Below are positions 8,210 through 16,337 of a stretch of 56,007 nt of DNA, piece by piece. The first letter of the stretch is position 1. Every line of letters begins with the position of its first letter. The notes below the pieces were generated by a model. It had not been told where the DNA came from, searched no databases, and worked only from the letters and a program-made list of their open reading frames with translations. The translations under genes and the position numbers were made by a program. This stretch comes from Syntrophomonadaceae bacterium. Lineage in GTDB: Bacteria > Bacillota > Syntrophomonadia > Syntrophomonadales > Syntrophomonadaceae. The stretch covers positions 1 to 56,007 of the forward strand of contig JAAYCK010000083.1 in assembly GCA_012729835.1 (NCBI GenBank), in the 5' to 3' direction.

Positions 8210-8256
8210 AGCCCCACCGGATACGAACTCACTCAGTTCACCTCGGAGGGGCTTCA
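8210..8256 (+). terminator. Large stem-loop after the universal stress gene
   Basis: AAGCCCC (8210-8216 region) pairs with GGGGCTT near 8250, with an inner GAAC/GTTC stem. No clear U-run follows, so termination is possible but not certain. Confidence 0.35.
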
Positions 8257-8330
8257 CTCACATTATTGCCTCCAGTACAACGGAGCCGGGGGCTTCTAAT
8301 GCAATAATTCTTATATAAGGGGCCTCCCTT

Positions 8331-9266
8331 CTAAGTGTCTATTCTTATGTCTTCCAGTCTTTCTTCTATAGCTTTTTTATCATAATCATCTTCTGCAAAT
8401 AAAAGGGCCCTCTCGTAAAACTCTTTGGCTTTATATACTTCTTCGGTTATATCCTGATACATGTCCCCGTAAGCAATGTAGCTCCATGGATTATTGGGAT
8501 ACTCACTTATCAGGGTGTCCAACTCCTTTTTGGCCTCATCGAATTTCTTCAACCGGATATATGAGTCAGCAATAGACCTTCGCATATTATGAATGATTAA
8601 CTCACTCTCATTTGGAAAATAGTTGCAAAACTCCGTGCAGTATTCGATACACTTTTCAAGGTAGACAGGATCATCAAGTCCGGCATTGTAAAGTTCGTTC
8701 TCTAAATCCTGACAGAAGTTCGAAATATAGAAACTGCCTTTATACTGCTGGTCCAGATAATCCATGTCTTTGAACTCGGGCTTAATTCTGAATTTTATTC
8801 CATTCCAAACATTCAGCCACGCGTCGCAAGCTGATTTATAATCGTTTTCTTTCAAGTATTCAAATCCTTTATCGATTAAATCAGTCATTTGTTCCATTGA
8901 TAAGTTGTTATGGGGGGCTAGTCGCTCCCACAACACCCACACGGCAACCCAAGGAAATTCTTCATCTCTGTCTACCGCTGTAACCTTGAAGGTTTTATAC
9001 CAGTGTTCAGATAATTGCACTGCCGAATAGTACTCTTCTACTTCCTGCAAAAACACAGATTTATCAAAGGCAATACCCATACTCTGCAATTTGCTGATGA
9101 TTTCCTCTGTAGTCATTTCATTAGCTTTTCGATGTGTCCATAGGTTAGACAGGAATTTGGCAAAGCTCTTTTTGGCCGCTTCCACTACCGCTTTATCCAT
9201 ACAGCATTTTTTATACTTTTTGCCGCTGCCGCAGGGGCAAGGCTCGTTTCTGCCTATTTTACTCAT
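8331..9266 (-). CDS. SEC-C motif protein with TPR-like C-terminal half
   Basis: The N-terminus reads G-R-N-E-P-C-P-C-G-S-G-K-K-Y-K-K-C-C, a textbook SEC-C zinc-binding motif as found at the end of SecA and in many free-standing proteins. The remaining 290 residues are acidic and helical; the last 100 (L-K-K-F-D-E-A-K-K-E-L-D, Y-K-A-K-E-F-Y-E-R-A-L-L) look like two or three TPR repeats. I chose the ATG at 9266, which has GGAGG directly upstream, over one at 9278 that lies within that site. Probably a cytoplasmic protein-protein adaptor; the exact role is unknown. No operon partner. Confidence 0.8.
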   Translation of the reverse strand: MSKIGRNEPCPCGSGKKYKKCCMDKAVVEAAKKSFAKFLSNLWTHRKANEMTTEEIISKLQSMGIAFDKSVFLQEVEEYYSAVQLSEHWYKTFKVTAVDRDEEFPWVAVWVLWERLAPHNNLSMEQMTDLIDKGFEYLKENDYKSACDAWLNVWNGIKFRIKPEFKDMDYLDQQYKGSFYISNFCQDLENELYNAGLDDPVYLEKCIEYCTEFCNYFPNESELIIHNMRRSIADSYIRLKKFDEAKKELDTLISEYPNNPWSYIAYGDMYQDITEEVYKAKEFYERALLFAEDDYDKKAIEERLEDIRIDT

Positions 9267-9376
9267 TGCGTCCTCCATTAAATCATCATAATCTATAAAT
9301 ACAAATTGTTATTATTGTTGTTCAATATGCTGGCAATTTAGACGAGTGGATGCAAAACAAACCCTGATTTACCGCT

Positions 9377-10201
9377 CTATTCCTTGAGTTCTTTGATTCC
9401 TTTGGCATTTTGGGTAGTAACAACCTTTTTACCGGTTCTTTGCTCGATCTCCCGGCGGGCATTTCCTGCCACATTTCCGCCCTGCCGGGCTATCTCTTGG
9501 TTATCTGCAAAACTCTGTGGTTCATTTTCTTTGGATATTTCTGTGGTGGTCGCTTCCGCCAGCATACTCAGCACCAATTCCAGATTCGTCATATTGTCAC
9601 GCAGATTTTCCTTCGTCAAGGATTTCAACCGCTTATACTCCCTCGTAGTATAACCAGACCATGCTTTAGTGATTTCATCAGTCAGGATGGCATATTCCCG
9701 GCCCTTTTTCACCCCTCTAGTATCCCATTCATCAGTTAGTTCTTTGCGCACTTCGATGCTTTTCAAGCGTTGATTAATCCAAGTATTGGAATATCCCTTT
9801 TTGTGATATGTTTCCAAAGCACGGTCTATAGCCAACTCAGGATCAGCTGTCTCATTGATACGTTCATTACCAACCTGGGCCAGCCACATTTTAAAAGGCT
9901 CGGCGTTGGGTGAGGGAATGGACTGAATAAGCCTTAGAATCTGTTCAGTATCCGCTACATCGGTATTTCGCATTTTCCCATCAGCGGCAAGCATTTTCAA
10001 AGCGTGACAATTTGTCACACTTTCATTGCCTTCCTTTTTCAGGCGCTCTTTTAGTTTTCGCCAATATGCTGACGGATTAATACTGCCGGTCAAAACCGCA
10101 ATTATATCAACAATCGAAAAAAACCATTTCTCATATTCATCATCCCATAAAACACGAATCCTATGATCATTAAACAACCTGATGGCGTTATTCTGAGTCA
10201 T
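9377..10201 (-). CDS. BRO-family (Bro-N) antirepressor / DinD-like protein
   Basis: 274 residues. The N-terminal half (I-R-L-F-N-D-H-R-I-R-V-L-W-D-D, then W-F-F-S-I-V-D-I-I-A-V-L-T) is the Bro-N fold of phage antirepressors and of the chromosomal DinD family. The C-terminal part (N-T-W-I-N-Q-R-L-K-S-I-E-V-R-K-E-L-T-D-E-W) matches the conserved second block of the long chromosomal type. Bro-N binds DNA. The gene stands alone without phage structural genes, so it is more likely a resident or stranded gene than part of a prophage. GGGGAG precedes the ATG. Confidence 0.75.
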   Translation of the reverse strand: MTQNNAIRLFNDHRIRVLWDDEYEKWFFSIVDIIAVLTGSINPSAYWRKLKERLKKEGNESVTNCHALKMLAADGKMRNTDVADTEQILRLIQSIPSPNAEPFKMWLAQVGNERINETADPELAIDRALETYHKKGYSNTWINQRLKSIEVRKELTDEWDTRGVKKGREYAILTDEITKAWSGYTTREYKRLKSLTKENLRDNMTNLELVLSMLAEATTTEISKENEPQSFADNQEIARQGGNVAGNARREIEQRTGKKVVTTQNAKGIKELKE

Positions 10202-10311
10202 TTAGCATCTCCCCACCTTCTCAACATGTTAATTCTTCCCAGTAACATAATTCTACATTATACTAAATAATCCTTCCCTCACCTTTCGCAGTTGTGGTGT
10301 GCTCAGCACGT

Positions 10312-10344
10312 GAGAATTGCGAGCGCAGCGCGGCAATCTTCCCC
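10312..10344. repeat. REP-like palindrome (ATTGCGAGCGCAGCG family)
   Basis: GAATTGCGAGCGCAGCG followed by CGGCAATCTTCCCC. The same unit recurs at 12903-12934, 41799-41831, 44850-44880 and 55766-55798. Confidence 0.7.
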
Positions 10345-10364
10345 TATTTTTGCTCGCAATAGCA

Positions 10365-10408
10365 ATCAAAAGCCCGGCTGGTTCATTAATGAACTTATCC
10401 GGGCTTAT
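10365..10408 (-). terminator. Terminator of the YbhJ-like hydratase gene
   Basis: On the - strand AAGCCCGG ... CCGGGCTT with an inner GTTCATTAATGAAC palindrome, followed by TTTTG. It lies 40 bp after the hydratase stop codon. Confidence 0.7.
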
Positions 10409-10445
10409 AGTGTTCATATATAGGAGATGACCTCCGGGTATCTAT

Positions 10446-12776
10446 CTATACTGAATAATAGTTGATTAAGCATCCCCGCAGGATGATATCCCGTTCATCA
10501 GCAGACAGCTTCTTTAGAAACAGGTCGATTTCCCGCATGCCCTTACTGCCTATTATCTGAGCCTTGATCGTTTCATCACCGTTCTGTAGTTTTTCGCGAA
10601 TATCCGGGACAAAAACCAGGTCGCCCACCTCGAAGCTCACGTCGTTGCCAACGGTGAAGGGAAGCATGCCCCAATTTATCAGGTTGCTGCGGTATCTCTT
10701 GGTGGCATATTCCACTGCGATATTCGCCCAGGCTCCCAGCACCTTCTGACATGAAGCCGCCTGCTCCCGAGCGGACCCGTCACCTGGCTTCACGGCATAA
10801 ACCACGCTGCCGATTTCGATGGTTTTCAGCAAATCGGCTACGTCGGCAAACTGCTTATTGTGCGCCAGCACCCTGGTGCCGATACCTTTCAGTGCATCCG
10901 ACATAGCCGGTACCTTTTTCGTGTTATCCACCAGCTGGCGCCGCTCCTGCTCCAGGGACCTTATGGCCTTGGCTTTACCAACATAGCCGGGGTCTTTTCT
11001 GGATAGAGTAAACTCCGCCAATCTATGCGGATTGGAACGGAAGGAAGAGGTCTCCCCGGAAGGAATCAGCTCATCGGTGGTAGTAACCGGATCAGTGATT
11101 ACCGTAGCTACTTCCAGCACCATATTCTGCGGCAGGGGGCTCATGGCCGGCCAGTCAGCGATGTTGGGGCCGAATTTCAGAGATTCGTTAAGCGCCGGCT
11201 TTTGGTAGCCATCATATACCCGGTTGGCATATATCTCCGGGTTAAAGGTATAGCTTATCCGGGCGGGCTTGAAATCCAGCTCGGTCGCGGGAGTCAGTAT
11301 GCCGCCGTTCAGAGCAGTGGCAGCTATGGATCTGGCATCCATCAGGGCCACCGAGGAGATCTGGCCCTCGTTCGGTTTCGAACCCTCCCGGTTGGGGAAG
11401 TTGCGGGTGGAATGCCGAATGCTCAATCCCCCATTGGCCGGTACATCACCAGCGCCGAAACAGGGACCGCAGAAGGCGGTTTTTATAGTTATACCAGCTG
11501 CCAGCATCTTGGCAGCAGCCTGGTCTCTCATCAATTCATAGTAGATCGGCTGGCTGGCCGGGTACACGCTGAAAGCCAACTCCCCATGGCCAATCGACCT
11601 CTTGTCCACCATGGCCGCAATCTCGTACAGATTCTCAAAAGAACCACCGGCACAACCGGCTACCACCGCCTGATCCGCCCTGAGCTTGCCGTTTACGATC
11701 TTATCGGTCAATTTGAACTGTATGTTGGGATTCTCAATTTGCTTTTGGCCCTCGATCTCTACTTTGCGAAGAATATCGCCGGCATTCTGGTTCAGCTCGG
11801 CAATGGTATACACATTGCTGGGATGGAAGGGCAGGGCAATCATGGGTTCGATCTTATCCAGGTCGACCATGATCAGGCCATCGTAATAGGCGGCTTTGCC
11901 CGGCTGTAATTTGCTGTAGCATTCGGGACGGCCATGGGTTTTGTAGTAGCCCTTCACCTTGTCGTCAGTGGCCCAGATCGAACTCAAGCAGGTGGTCTCA
12001 GTGGTCATTACGTCAATGCCGTTGCGGTAATCCACTGATAACTCTCCGATGCCAGGGCCGATGAATTCCAGGACCTTATTATTGACAAAACCATTGTCAA
12101 ATACTGCCCCGATAATAGCCAGAGCCACATCCTGCGGACCCACTCCCGGCTGGGGCTTGCCCTCCAGGTAGACGGCAATAACATCCGGATAGGTCACGTC
12201 CCAGGTCTTCTGCAAGAGCTGCTTTACCAATTCGGGTCCGCCTTCGCCAACTCCCATGGTTCCCAATGCGCCATAACGGGTATGGCTGTCGGAGCCAAGA
12301 ATCATGTTGCCGCAGCTGCTCATCATTTCCCTCATATACTGATGGATAACCGCCTGATGGGCCGGGACATAGATCCCGCCATACTTCTGCGCCGCGGACA
12401 GGCCAAAAACATGGTCGTCTTCATTAATAGTGCCGCCCACCGCACATAGGCTGTTATGGCAATTGGTCAAGACATAAGGAACCGGAAACTCTTGCAACCC
12501 GCTAGCCCGCGAAGTCTGAACGATTCCGACATAGGTTATATCGTGTGAAGCCAGGGCATCAAAGCGAACCTTCAGCTGGTTCATGTCGCCGGAGGTATTA
12601 TGTTTAGCCAGAATGCCATAGGTTATGGTACTCTGCCTGGCCTGGTCAGGGTGCAATTTATTAATATCGATAGGCAAGTCTGCACCGTTATTCAAAACAT
12701 TTGCCTTACCGCCTTGCAGCTCTATAAGCGTTTTTCGGTTTAAGAGGAATACCCCGTTATTTATTAAGCGAACCAA
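10446..12776 (-). CDS. Aconitase-superfamily hydratase, YbhJ-like
   Basis: 776 residues. The protein carries the blocks [28 protein letters not shown] and [12 protein letters not shown], closely like Escherichia coli YbhJ, an uncharacterised aconitase relative. The three iron-sulfur ligands expected of the family are visible: the Cys of T-N-C-H, and the pair in F-C-G-P-C-F-G. The C-terminal swivel domain is present ([11 protein letters not shown]). So it is probably a [4Fe-4S] hydro-lyase, but the substrate is not known and it should not be called citrate-cycle aconitase without test. TTG start with GGAGGTG 7 nt upstream. Monocistronic, with a good terminator. Confidence 0.85.
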   Translation of the reverse strand: MVRLINNGVFLLNRKTLIELQGGKANVLNNGADLPIDINKLHPDQARQSTITYGILAKHNTSGDMNQLKVRFDALASHDITYVGIVQTSRASGLQEFPVPYVLTNCHNSLCAVGGTINEDDHVFGLSAAQKYGGIYVPAHQAVIHQYMREMMSSCGNMILGSDSHTRYGALGTMGVGEGGPELVKQLLQKTWDVTYPDVIAVYLEGKPQPGVGPQDVALAIIGAVFDNGFVNNKVLEFIGPGIGELSVDYRNGIDVMTTETTCLSSIWATDDKVKGYYKTHGRPECYSKLQPGKAAYYDGLIMVDLDKIEPMIALPFHPSNVYTIAELNQNAGDILRKVEIEGQKQIENPNIQFKLTDKIVNGKLRADQAVVAGCAGGSFENLYEIAAMVDKRSIGHGELAFSVYPASQPIYYELMRDQAAAKMLAAGITIKTAFCGPCFGAGDVPANGGLSIRHSTRNFPNREGSKPNEGQISSVALMDARSIAATALNGGILTPATELDFKPARISYTFNPEIYANRVYDGYQKPALNESLKFGPNIADWPAMSPLPQNMVLEVATVITDPVTTTDELIPSGETSSFRSNPHRLAEFTLSRKDPGYVGKAKAIRSLEQERRQLVDNTKKVPAMSDALKGIGTRVLAHNKQFADVADLLKTIEIGSVVYAVKPGDGSAREQAASCQKVLGAWANIAVEYATKRYRSNLINWGMLPFTVGNDVSFEVGDLVFVPDIREKLQNGDETIKAQIIGSKGMREIDLFLKKLSADERDIILRGCLINYYSV

Positions 12777-12902
12777 AACAGCACCTCCAAATAATCGTCA
12801 AAACTAATTATTAAGGGAAAAACCACTTAGTATTTTAACACAATATTGTTATGAGGACATAGGAAGATGGAAAGGCGAGTATTTGTCATTGCTGCGAAAA
12901 CC

Positions 12903-12934
12903 GGGGAAGATTGCTTCGCTGCGCTCGCAATCAC
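12903..12934. repeat. REP-like palindrome
   Basis: GGGGAAGATTGCTTCGCTG then CGCTCGCAATCAC, reverse orientation relative to the copy at 10312. Confidence 0.7.
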
Positions 12935-13007
12935 AAAATAAAAAATTGCCGCCCCGACGCCCCGCCTGTCATTGCTGCCAATACTAGGGTACTGGTCATT
13001 GCGAAAA

Positions 13008-13088
13008 CCGGGCACTCAGAGCATCAGATCAGAAGGCTTACCTATTAAGCATTGCTCAAAAATTGAAACTAATCTCTGAGTGCCGGGG
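13008..13088. repeat. MITE-like element with CGGCACTCAG ends, copy 1
   Basis: Bounded by CCGGGCACTCAG and CTGAGTGCCGGGG (inverted ends). The interior AAGCATTGCTC and AATTGAAACTAAT blocks reappear, inverted, in the copy at 41652-41735. Both copies are embedded in REP-like sequence (CATTGCGA before, GCGGCAATCTT after). Confidence 0.65.
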
Positions 13089-13284
13089 ATGCGGCAATCT
13101 TAAAGGATTACTAAATACTGTATACCTTTGCCATTTTTCTTGACATATGAATTCAAGGGAAATATATTCATGATGAGGTAATTCTCAAAATTACATATCA
13201 TACCGAGGTAATGATGCCTGTATCTCGACTGGAGTGCAGGCATTTTTTGCCGAATTTTAGCCGCGTTACCCGTTCAGCTTCAGG

Positions 13285-14562
13285 ATGGCCCAGGGTTGCC
13301 GCCAAGTTCAAATACCGCGACAGGAGATCCGTAAATTGCATCAGCACATCGACCATAAACTGGTCAAGCCATATTTCCAACCAATTATCTGTGTAGACAA
13401 GGGCGATATCTTTGCTTATGAAATTCTCGGCCGGTTGTACGCCGATAATGAAATTCGGAGCCTGGGTCCGTTTTTTCACAATCCGGCCATCTCGTCAGTC
13501 GACAAGGTAATAGTGGACAGGGTGGTTCGTTTTAAGGCTCTGGAATTGTTGAAACAGGAGCAGAGAAATGAGGTATTGTTCATCAATATACAACCGCAAT
13601 GGCTCCAGCCGTTTATCAATGTTCCCGAGCTGCTGCCGACGCTCGATAAGATGAACCAGATGGAACTGGCTGGCAATCAGGTGGTCATCGAGATCTGTGA
13701 GGACGAATTTGCTGATGATCAGGAGGTGCTGTTGGATTTAGTTCAGCGATACCGCCAGGCTGGTTGTAAGATTGCCATCGATGACTTTGGCACCGGGTTC
13801 AGCAGCCTGGACCGCATCGTATCACTAAAACCTGATTACATAAAGGTTGGAGCTAACTTGATCACCAGCGATGCCCGCTTCGGCTTCGGGCAGTATATGA
13901 TGGAATCTCTGGGTATACTCTGCGAGAAGACTGGCACCAGTCTAATCCTGGAGGAGGTTGAAACCATAGAACAGTTCTTAATGGGCCTGGAAACTGGTGT
14001 ACGATTCTTTCAGGGCTATTTATTCGCCCGGCCGAGCCCTGATTTCCAGGAATCGGAGGTTAGCTATAGCTTGATTGACCAGGGTATGCAGTCCTTTATA
14101 AACCGTAAGACGGAACAGCAGTTAAACATTCTGGAGGTATCCAACAAACTGGATGCCTTCGTCCGGCAGAGATTTTCAGCTCTTGGCATCCAGCCCCATA
14201 TGGAAAATATACGGGAGTGTATTACGGAACTGACTGCGGTGGCGCCTGAATACTGGCTGCGCATGTACGTTTGTAATGGCGGGGGATATCAGGTAACTCC
14301 TAATTACACTCGCAATCACCAGGCAAGCTGGTTACAGGAGCAGCAATATCTCGGACGCAATTGGTGCTGGCGCCCCTATTTCCTGCGCAGGGTAGTAGAG
14401 GCGCGTTATCAGGGCCGGGGAGTTCTCTCACAACCCTATATGGATCTGGAAACCAGAATTAACTTGTGGACCTTTGTATATCCCCTGACGCAAGACTTGT
14501 TTTTGTTTATTGATCTGAACCTGAATATAGTGCCCCCCGTGTCTCATTGCGATATCTTATAG
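13285..14562 (+). CDS. YkuI-like EAL-domain protein (cyclic-di-GMP phosphodiesterase type)
   Basis: 425 residues. The EAL domain has E46-I-L-G-R50 in place of E-A-L-L-R (the E-x-L-x-R pattern is kept), N-I-Q-P, an E-I-C-E-D-E strand, I-D-D-F-G-T-G-F-S-S-L, K-P-D-Y-I-K-V, a loop E-E-V-E-T and F-Q-G-Y; metal and catalytic positions therefore appear intact. The C-terminal third (G-Y-Q-V-T-P-N-Y ... R-N-W-C-W-R-P-Y-F-L) matches the PAS-like YkuI_C domain. Bacillus subtilis YkuI, 407 residues, is the same architecture and binds cyclic-di-GMP. Likely cytoplasmic c-di-GMP hydrolysis or sensing. The start is not well marked: no strong ribosome site precedes the ATG at 13285. Confidence 0.85.
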   Translation: MAQGCRQVQIPRQEIRKLHQHIDHKLVKPYFQPIICVDKGDIFAYEILGRLYADNEIRSLGPFFHNPAISSVDKVIVDRVVRFKALELLKQEQRNEVLFINIQPQWLQPFINVPELLPTLDKMNQMELAGNQVVIEICEDEFADDQEVLLDLVQRYRQAGCKIAIDDFGTGFSSLDRIVSLKPDYIKVGANLITSDARFGFGQYMMESLGILCEKTGTSLILEEVETIEQFLMGLETGVRFFQGYLFARPSPDFQESEVSYSLIDQGMQSFINRKTEQQLNILEVSNKLDAFVRQRFSALGIQPHMENIRECITELTAVAPEYWLRMYVCNGGGYQVTPNYTRNHQASWLQEQQYLGRNWCWRPYFLRRVVEARYQGRGVLSQPYMDLETRINLWTFVYPLTQDLFLFIDLNLNIVPPVSHCDIL

Positions 14563-14900
14563 TCGATTTCTCCTTGACGCAGACTACGACCCTGGATATT
14601 TGACTTCAACTCATGAAACGAACCGGGGATCATAAGCTGCAGGTTGTAATCCTTCACCTTTTTCTGCTGCACGTAATTGATGTAATTGGCCTCGATAGCT
14701 TCCCTTAACCTAAACTGACAATCTAATGGGGTGAACAATTCCGGGAGAATGATAAAGTCAGGATTCTCATTAAATATTTCTTCGATATAGGGAAAAATCA
14801 ATTCCTCATAATAATCATCACAAACCCCAGTGGCATAGAAACACTTGGATGTTTGGGTATCATTTTTTCCTTCTTTTGAAATAAAGTATTTCTTTTTGTT
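14544..14900 (-). pseudogene. 3' fragment of an unidentified gene, start lost
   Basis: The - strand frame is open from an in-frame stop at 14901-14903 to a stop at 14544, about 118 codons, but has no credible start; the first start-like codon is a TTG at 14801 inside a continuous, protein-like reading (C-F-Y-A-T-G-V-C-D-D-Y-Y-E-E-L-I-F). This suggests the 5' part was removed. Residues such as N-P-D-F-I-I-L-P-E-L-F-T-P-L-D-C look like a real domain, but I do not recognise the family. Its broken end abuts that of the next gene, which points the other way. It overlaps the last bases of the EAL gene. Confidence 0.5.
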
Positions 14901-14917
14901 TTAGTCCCATTTATACG

Positions 14918-15238
14918 GTGGTTGAATACATACCGGGAAAACGAGCGGTGTTTCAATTTGACCAGGCCGGGGCTTTAGCAGCTTTTGATGGAAGGCACTA
15001 TTTTGAAGTGGTACCCAGACGAGATTATGTGCTTCTTCGCCATGTTGTTGAAGGGGAATGTCGTTTTAAGGACTGGATGCTTTGGCACTTATTCATCGGT
15101 CCCCTGCACAATGCATTGCTGGAAGATGGGCTGGACCTGGCCGAAAACAGCCTCACCGCTTCATCCAAAGTGACAAGGTCTAGTGCTTGGGTTAAATGTT
15201 TGCTATATATGATAGCACGCCAACAAGCCTCCCATTAA
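14918..15238 (+). pseudogene. C-terminal fragment of an SRPBCC-type protein
   Basis: A frame of 106 codons from GTG, with readable sequence continuing upstream (F-S-P-I-Y-T) past any start. Its content (E-Y-I-P-G-K-R-A-V-F-Q-F, G-R-H-Y-F-E-V, L-R-H-V-V-E-G, then W-H-L-F-I-G-P-L-H-N-A-L-L-E-D) matches the C-terminal half of SRPBCC (polyketide cyclase/START-like) proteins of about 150 residues. The N-terminal half is missing, so this is a truncated remnant, though a short product remains possible. The junction with the opposite-strand fragment lies near 14.90 kb. Confidence 0.5.
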
Positions 15239-15351
15239 GGTTGGTGCCTGCACGTCAAGGGATCTGCTAGTTCAATTTAGCTTCAATCACCGGCTGATCC
15301 CGGGTACTGTGGATTCTAACCGCCCAAGCTCTATGAACCCGCCTGGGATGT

Positions 15352-15717
15352 TCACGCCTGACATCCCCTATCACAGGCAGCTTTCTTATACTCATACAAG
15401 AAACCATATTTCTCAGCCAATTCCGCTTCCAGCTCCTTGATTTTTTTATGAGCTACCAGAGACGCCCGGATCGAGGCCCCTAACTCCAGAGCCCTCTGGC
15501 TCATCCACTCCCCGATCCAACTGTTTTCTATGGTTATCTCGTACAGCTCGTTTACCGCCGTACTGTAGTCACCCTTCAACGACGACACGTCAGCCAATTG
15601 CTTTTTCAACCGGTTTATCTCCATGAATATTCGATGTATGTCTTCTATCATTTCAAGGTCAATAAATACCTCGTTTTGCTCCTGCGATAATGATATCTGC
15701 CTGGCAGTGATCTCCAA
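15352..15717 (-). CDS. Hypothetical protein, helical
   Basis: 121 residues, TTG start with AAGGGGGAAGG upstream. It looks wholly helical, with an early heptad-like stretch (I-N-R-L-K-K-Q-L-A-D-V) and a late one (I-K-E-L-E-A-E-L-A-E-K-Y). Two cysteines near the end (C-D-R-G-C). No family recognised. It is divergent from the XRE gene, sharing a 190-bp intergenic region that holds two related 17-bp sites, so both may be controlled together. Confidence 0.55.
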   Translation of the reverse strand: MEITARQISLSQEQNEVFIDLEMIEDIHRIFMEINRLKKQLADVSSLKGDYSTAVNELYEITIENSWIGEWMSQRALELGASIRASLVAHKKIKELEAELAEKYGFLYEYKKAACDRGCQA

Positions 15718-15772
15718 ACCCCTTCCCCCTTGATTAAATCAGCATCTATCACATACATATTATTAATATGTT

Positions 15773-15853
15773 GTACGCGTTGCGCTTACCAATATTTCTC
15801 ATTGTATAAGTATATGGGGTTTATGTCAAACATATATTAAGCATTTCGCTTAC
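15773..15853. promoter_or_regulatory. Two candidate XRE operators
   Basis: GTACGCGTTGCGCTTAC at 15773-15789 and TTAAGCATTTCGCTTAC at 15837-15853 are 17-bp near-palindromes built on CGCTTAC, 64 bp apart, between two divergent genes. They suit a Cro/CI-type repressor; binding is inferred. Confidence 0.45.
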
Positions 15854-15906
15854 TTTTTTCTTCCATTACTTTTTGAATGCTATATTAGGGCTTGAAAGGT
15901 GTATCA

Positions 15907-16269
15907 ATGGAAACTATCGGCGAAAGAATACGTGCTCGACGCGAACAGCTTGCCTGGACTCAAGCCAAGCTGGCGGAAATGCTTAATGTAAAAATAGGTA
16001 CTGTTTCGGGATATGAGCGTAATTATCGTGTCCCCGATGCTCGTATGCTCCAATTGCTTGCTGGTGTTTTGGAAGTATCTTCTGATTATCTACTTGGATT
16101 AGCAAAGTCAGAGCATGTTAGTAAGCATGATTATTTACACGTAGAGGATATGTCGGATTGGATGGAGATACTTGAACTTACAGCAGAGTCTGGTTTAACA
16201 GCCTTGCAAGTAAAACAGATTTTGTTGAACTATATAGAAACTGCCCGAAACATTAAGAATCTAAAATGA
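15907..16269 (+). CDS. XRE (Cro/CI-type) transcriptional regulator
   Basis: 120 residues from the ATG at 15907, preceded by GAAAGGTG; an in-frame TTG at 15892 is less likely. Residues 1-65 form a helix-turn-helix of the HTH_3 type: I-R-A-R-R-E-Q-L-A-W-T-Q-A-K-L-A-E-M-L, then I-G-T-V-S-G-Y-E-R-N-Y-R-V-P-D as recognition helix and following loop, and L-E-V-S-S-D-Y-L-L-G-L. The short C-terminal tail may dimerise. Two candidate operators lie just upstream. It could control itself and the divergent hypothetical gene. Confidence 0.9.
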   Translation: METIGERIRARREQLAWTQAKLAEMLNVKIGTVSGYERNYRVPDARMLQLLAGVLEVSSDYLLGLAKSEHVSKHDYLHVEDMSDWMEILELTAESGLTALQVKQILLNYIETARNIKNLK

Positions 16270-16337
16270 ACGTTTGTTAGGGTGTGTCCCGAACTTTATG
16301 TAAAGTCCAAATCGATTTTAGAATATAGCATAGCGAT

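Larger units (their letters stand above)
12777..13284. other. 508-bp repeat-rich interval
   Basis: No gene supported. It holds a REP-like palindrome (12903-12934), scattered half copies (CATTGCTGCC, CATTGCGAAAA), and an 80-bp element with CGGCACTCAG ends (13008-13088). The short frames across it are repeat translations. Confidence 0.6.

Noticed and set aside
9377-10201. Prophage call based on the BRO antirepressor
   Set aside because: No phage structural, lysis or integrase genes are nearby; such genes also occur alone on chromosomes.
11025-11909. 294-codon + strand frame opposite the YbhJ-like hydratase
   Set aside because: It is the complement of a clearly conserved enzyme and shows no motif of its own.
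12827-13015. 62-codon - strand frame
   Set aside because: Lies wholly in REP-like repeat sequence, with no ribosome site.
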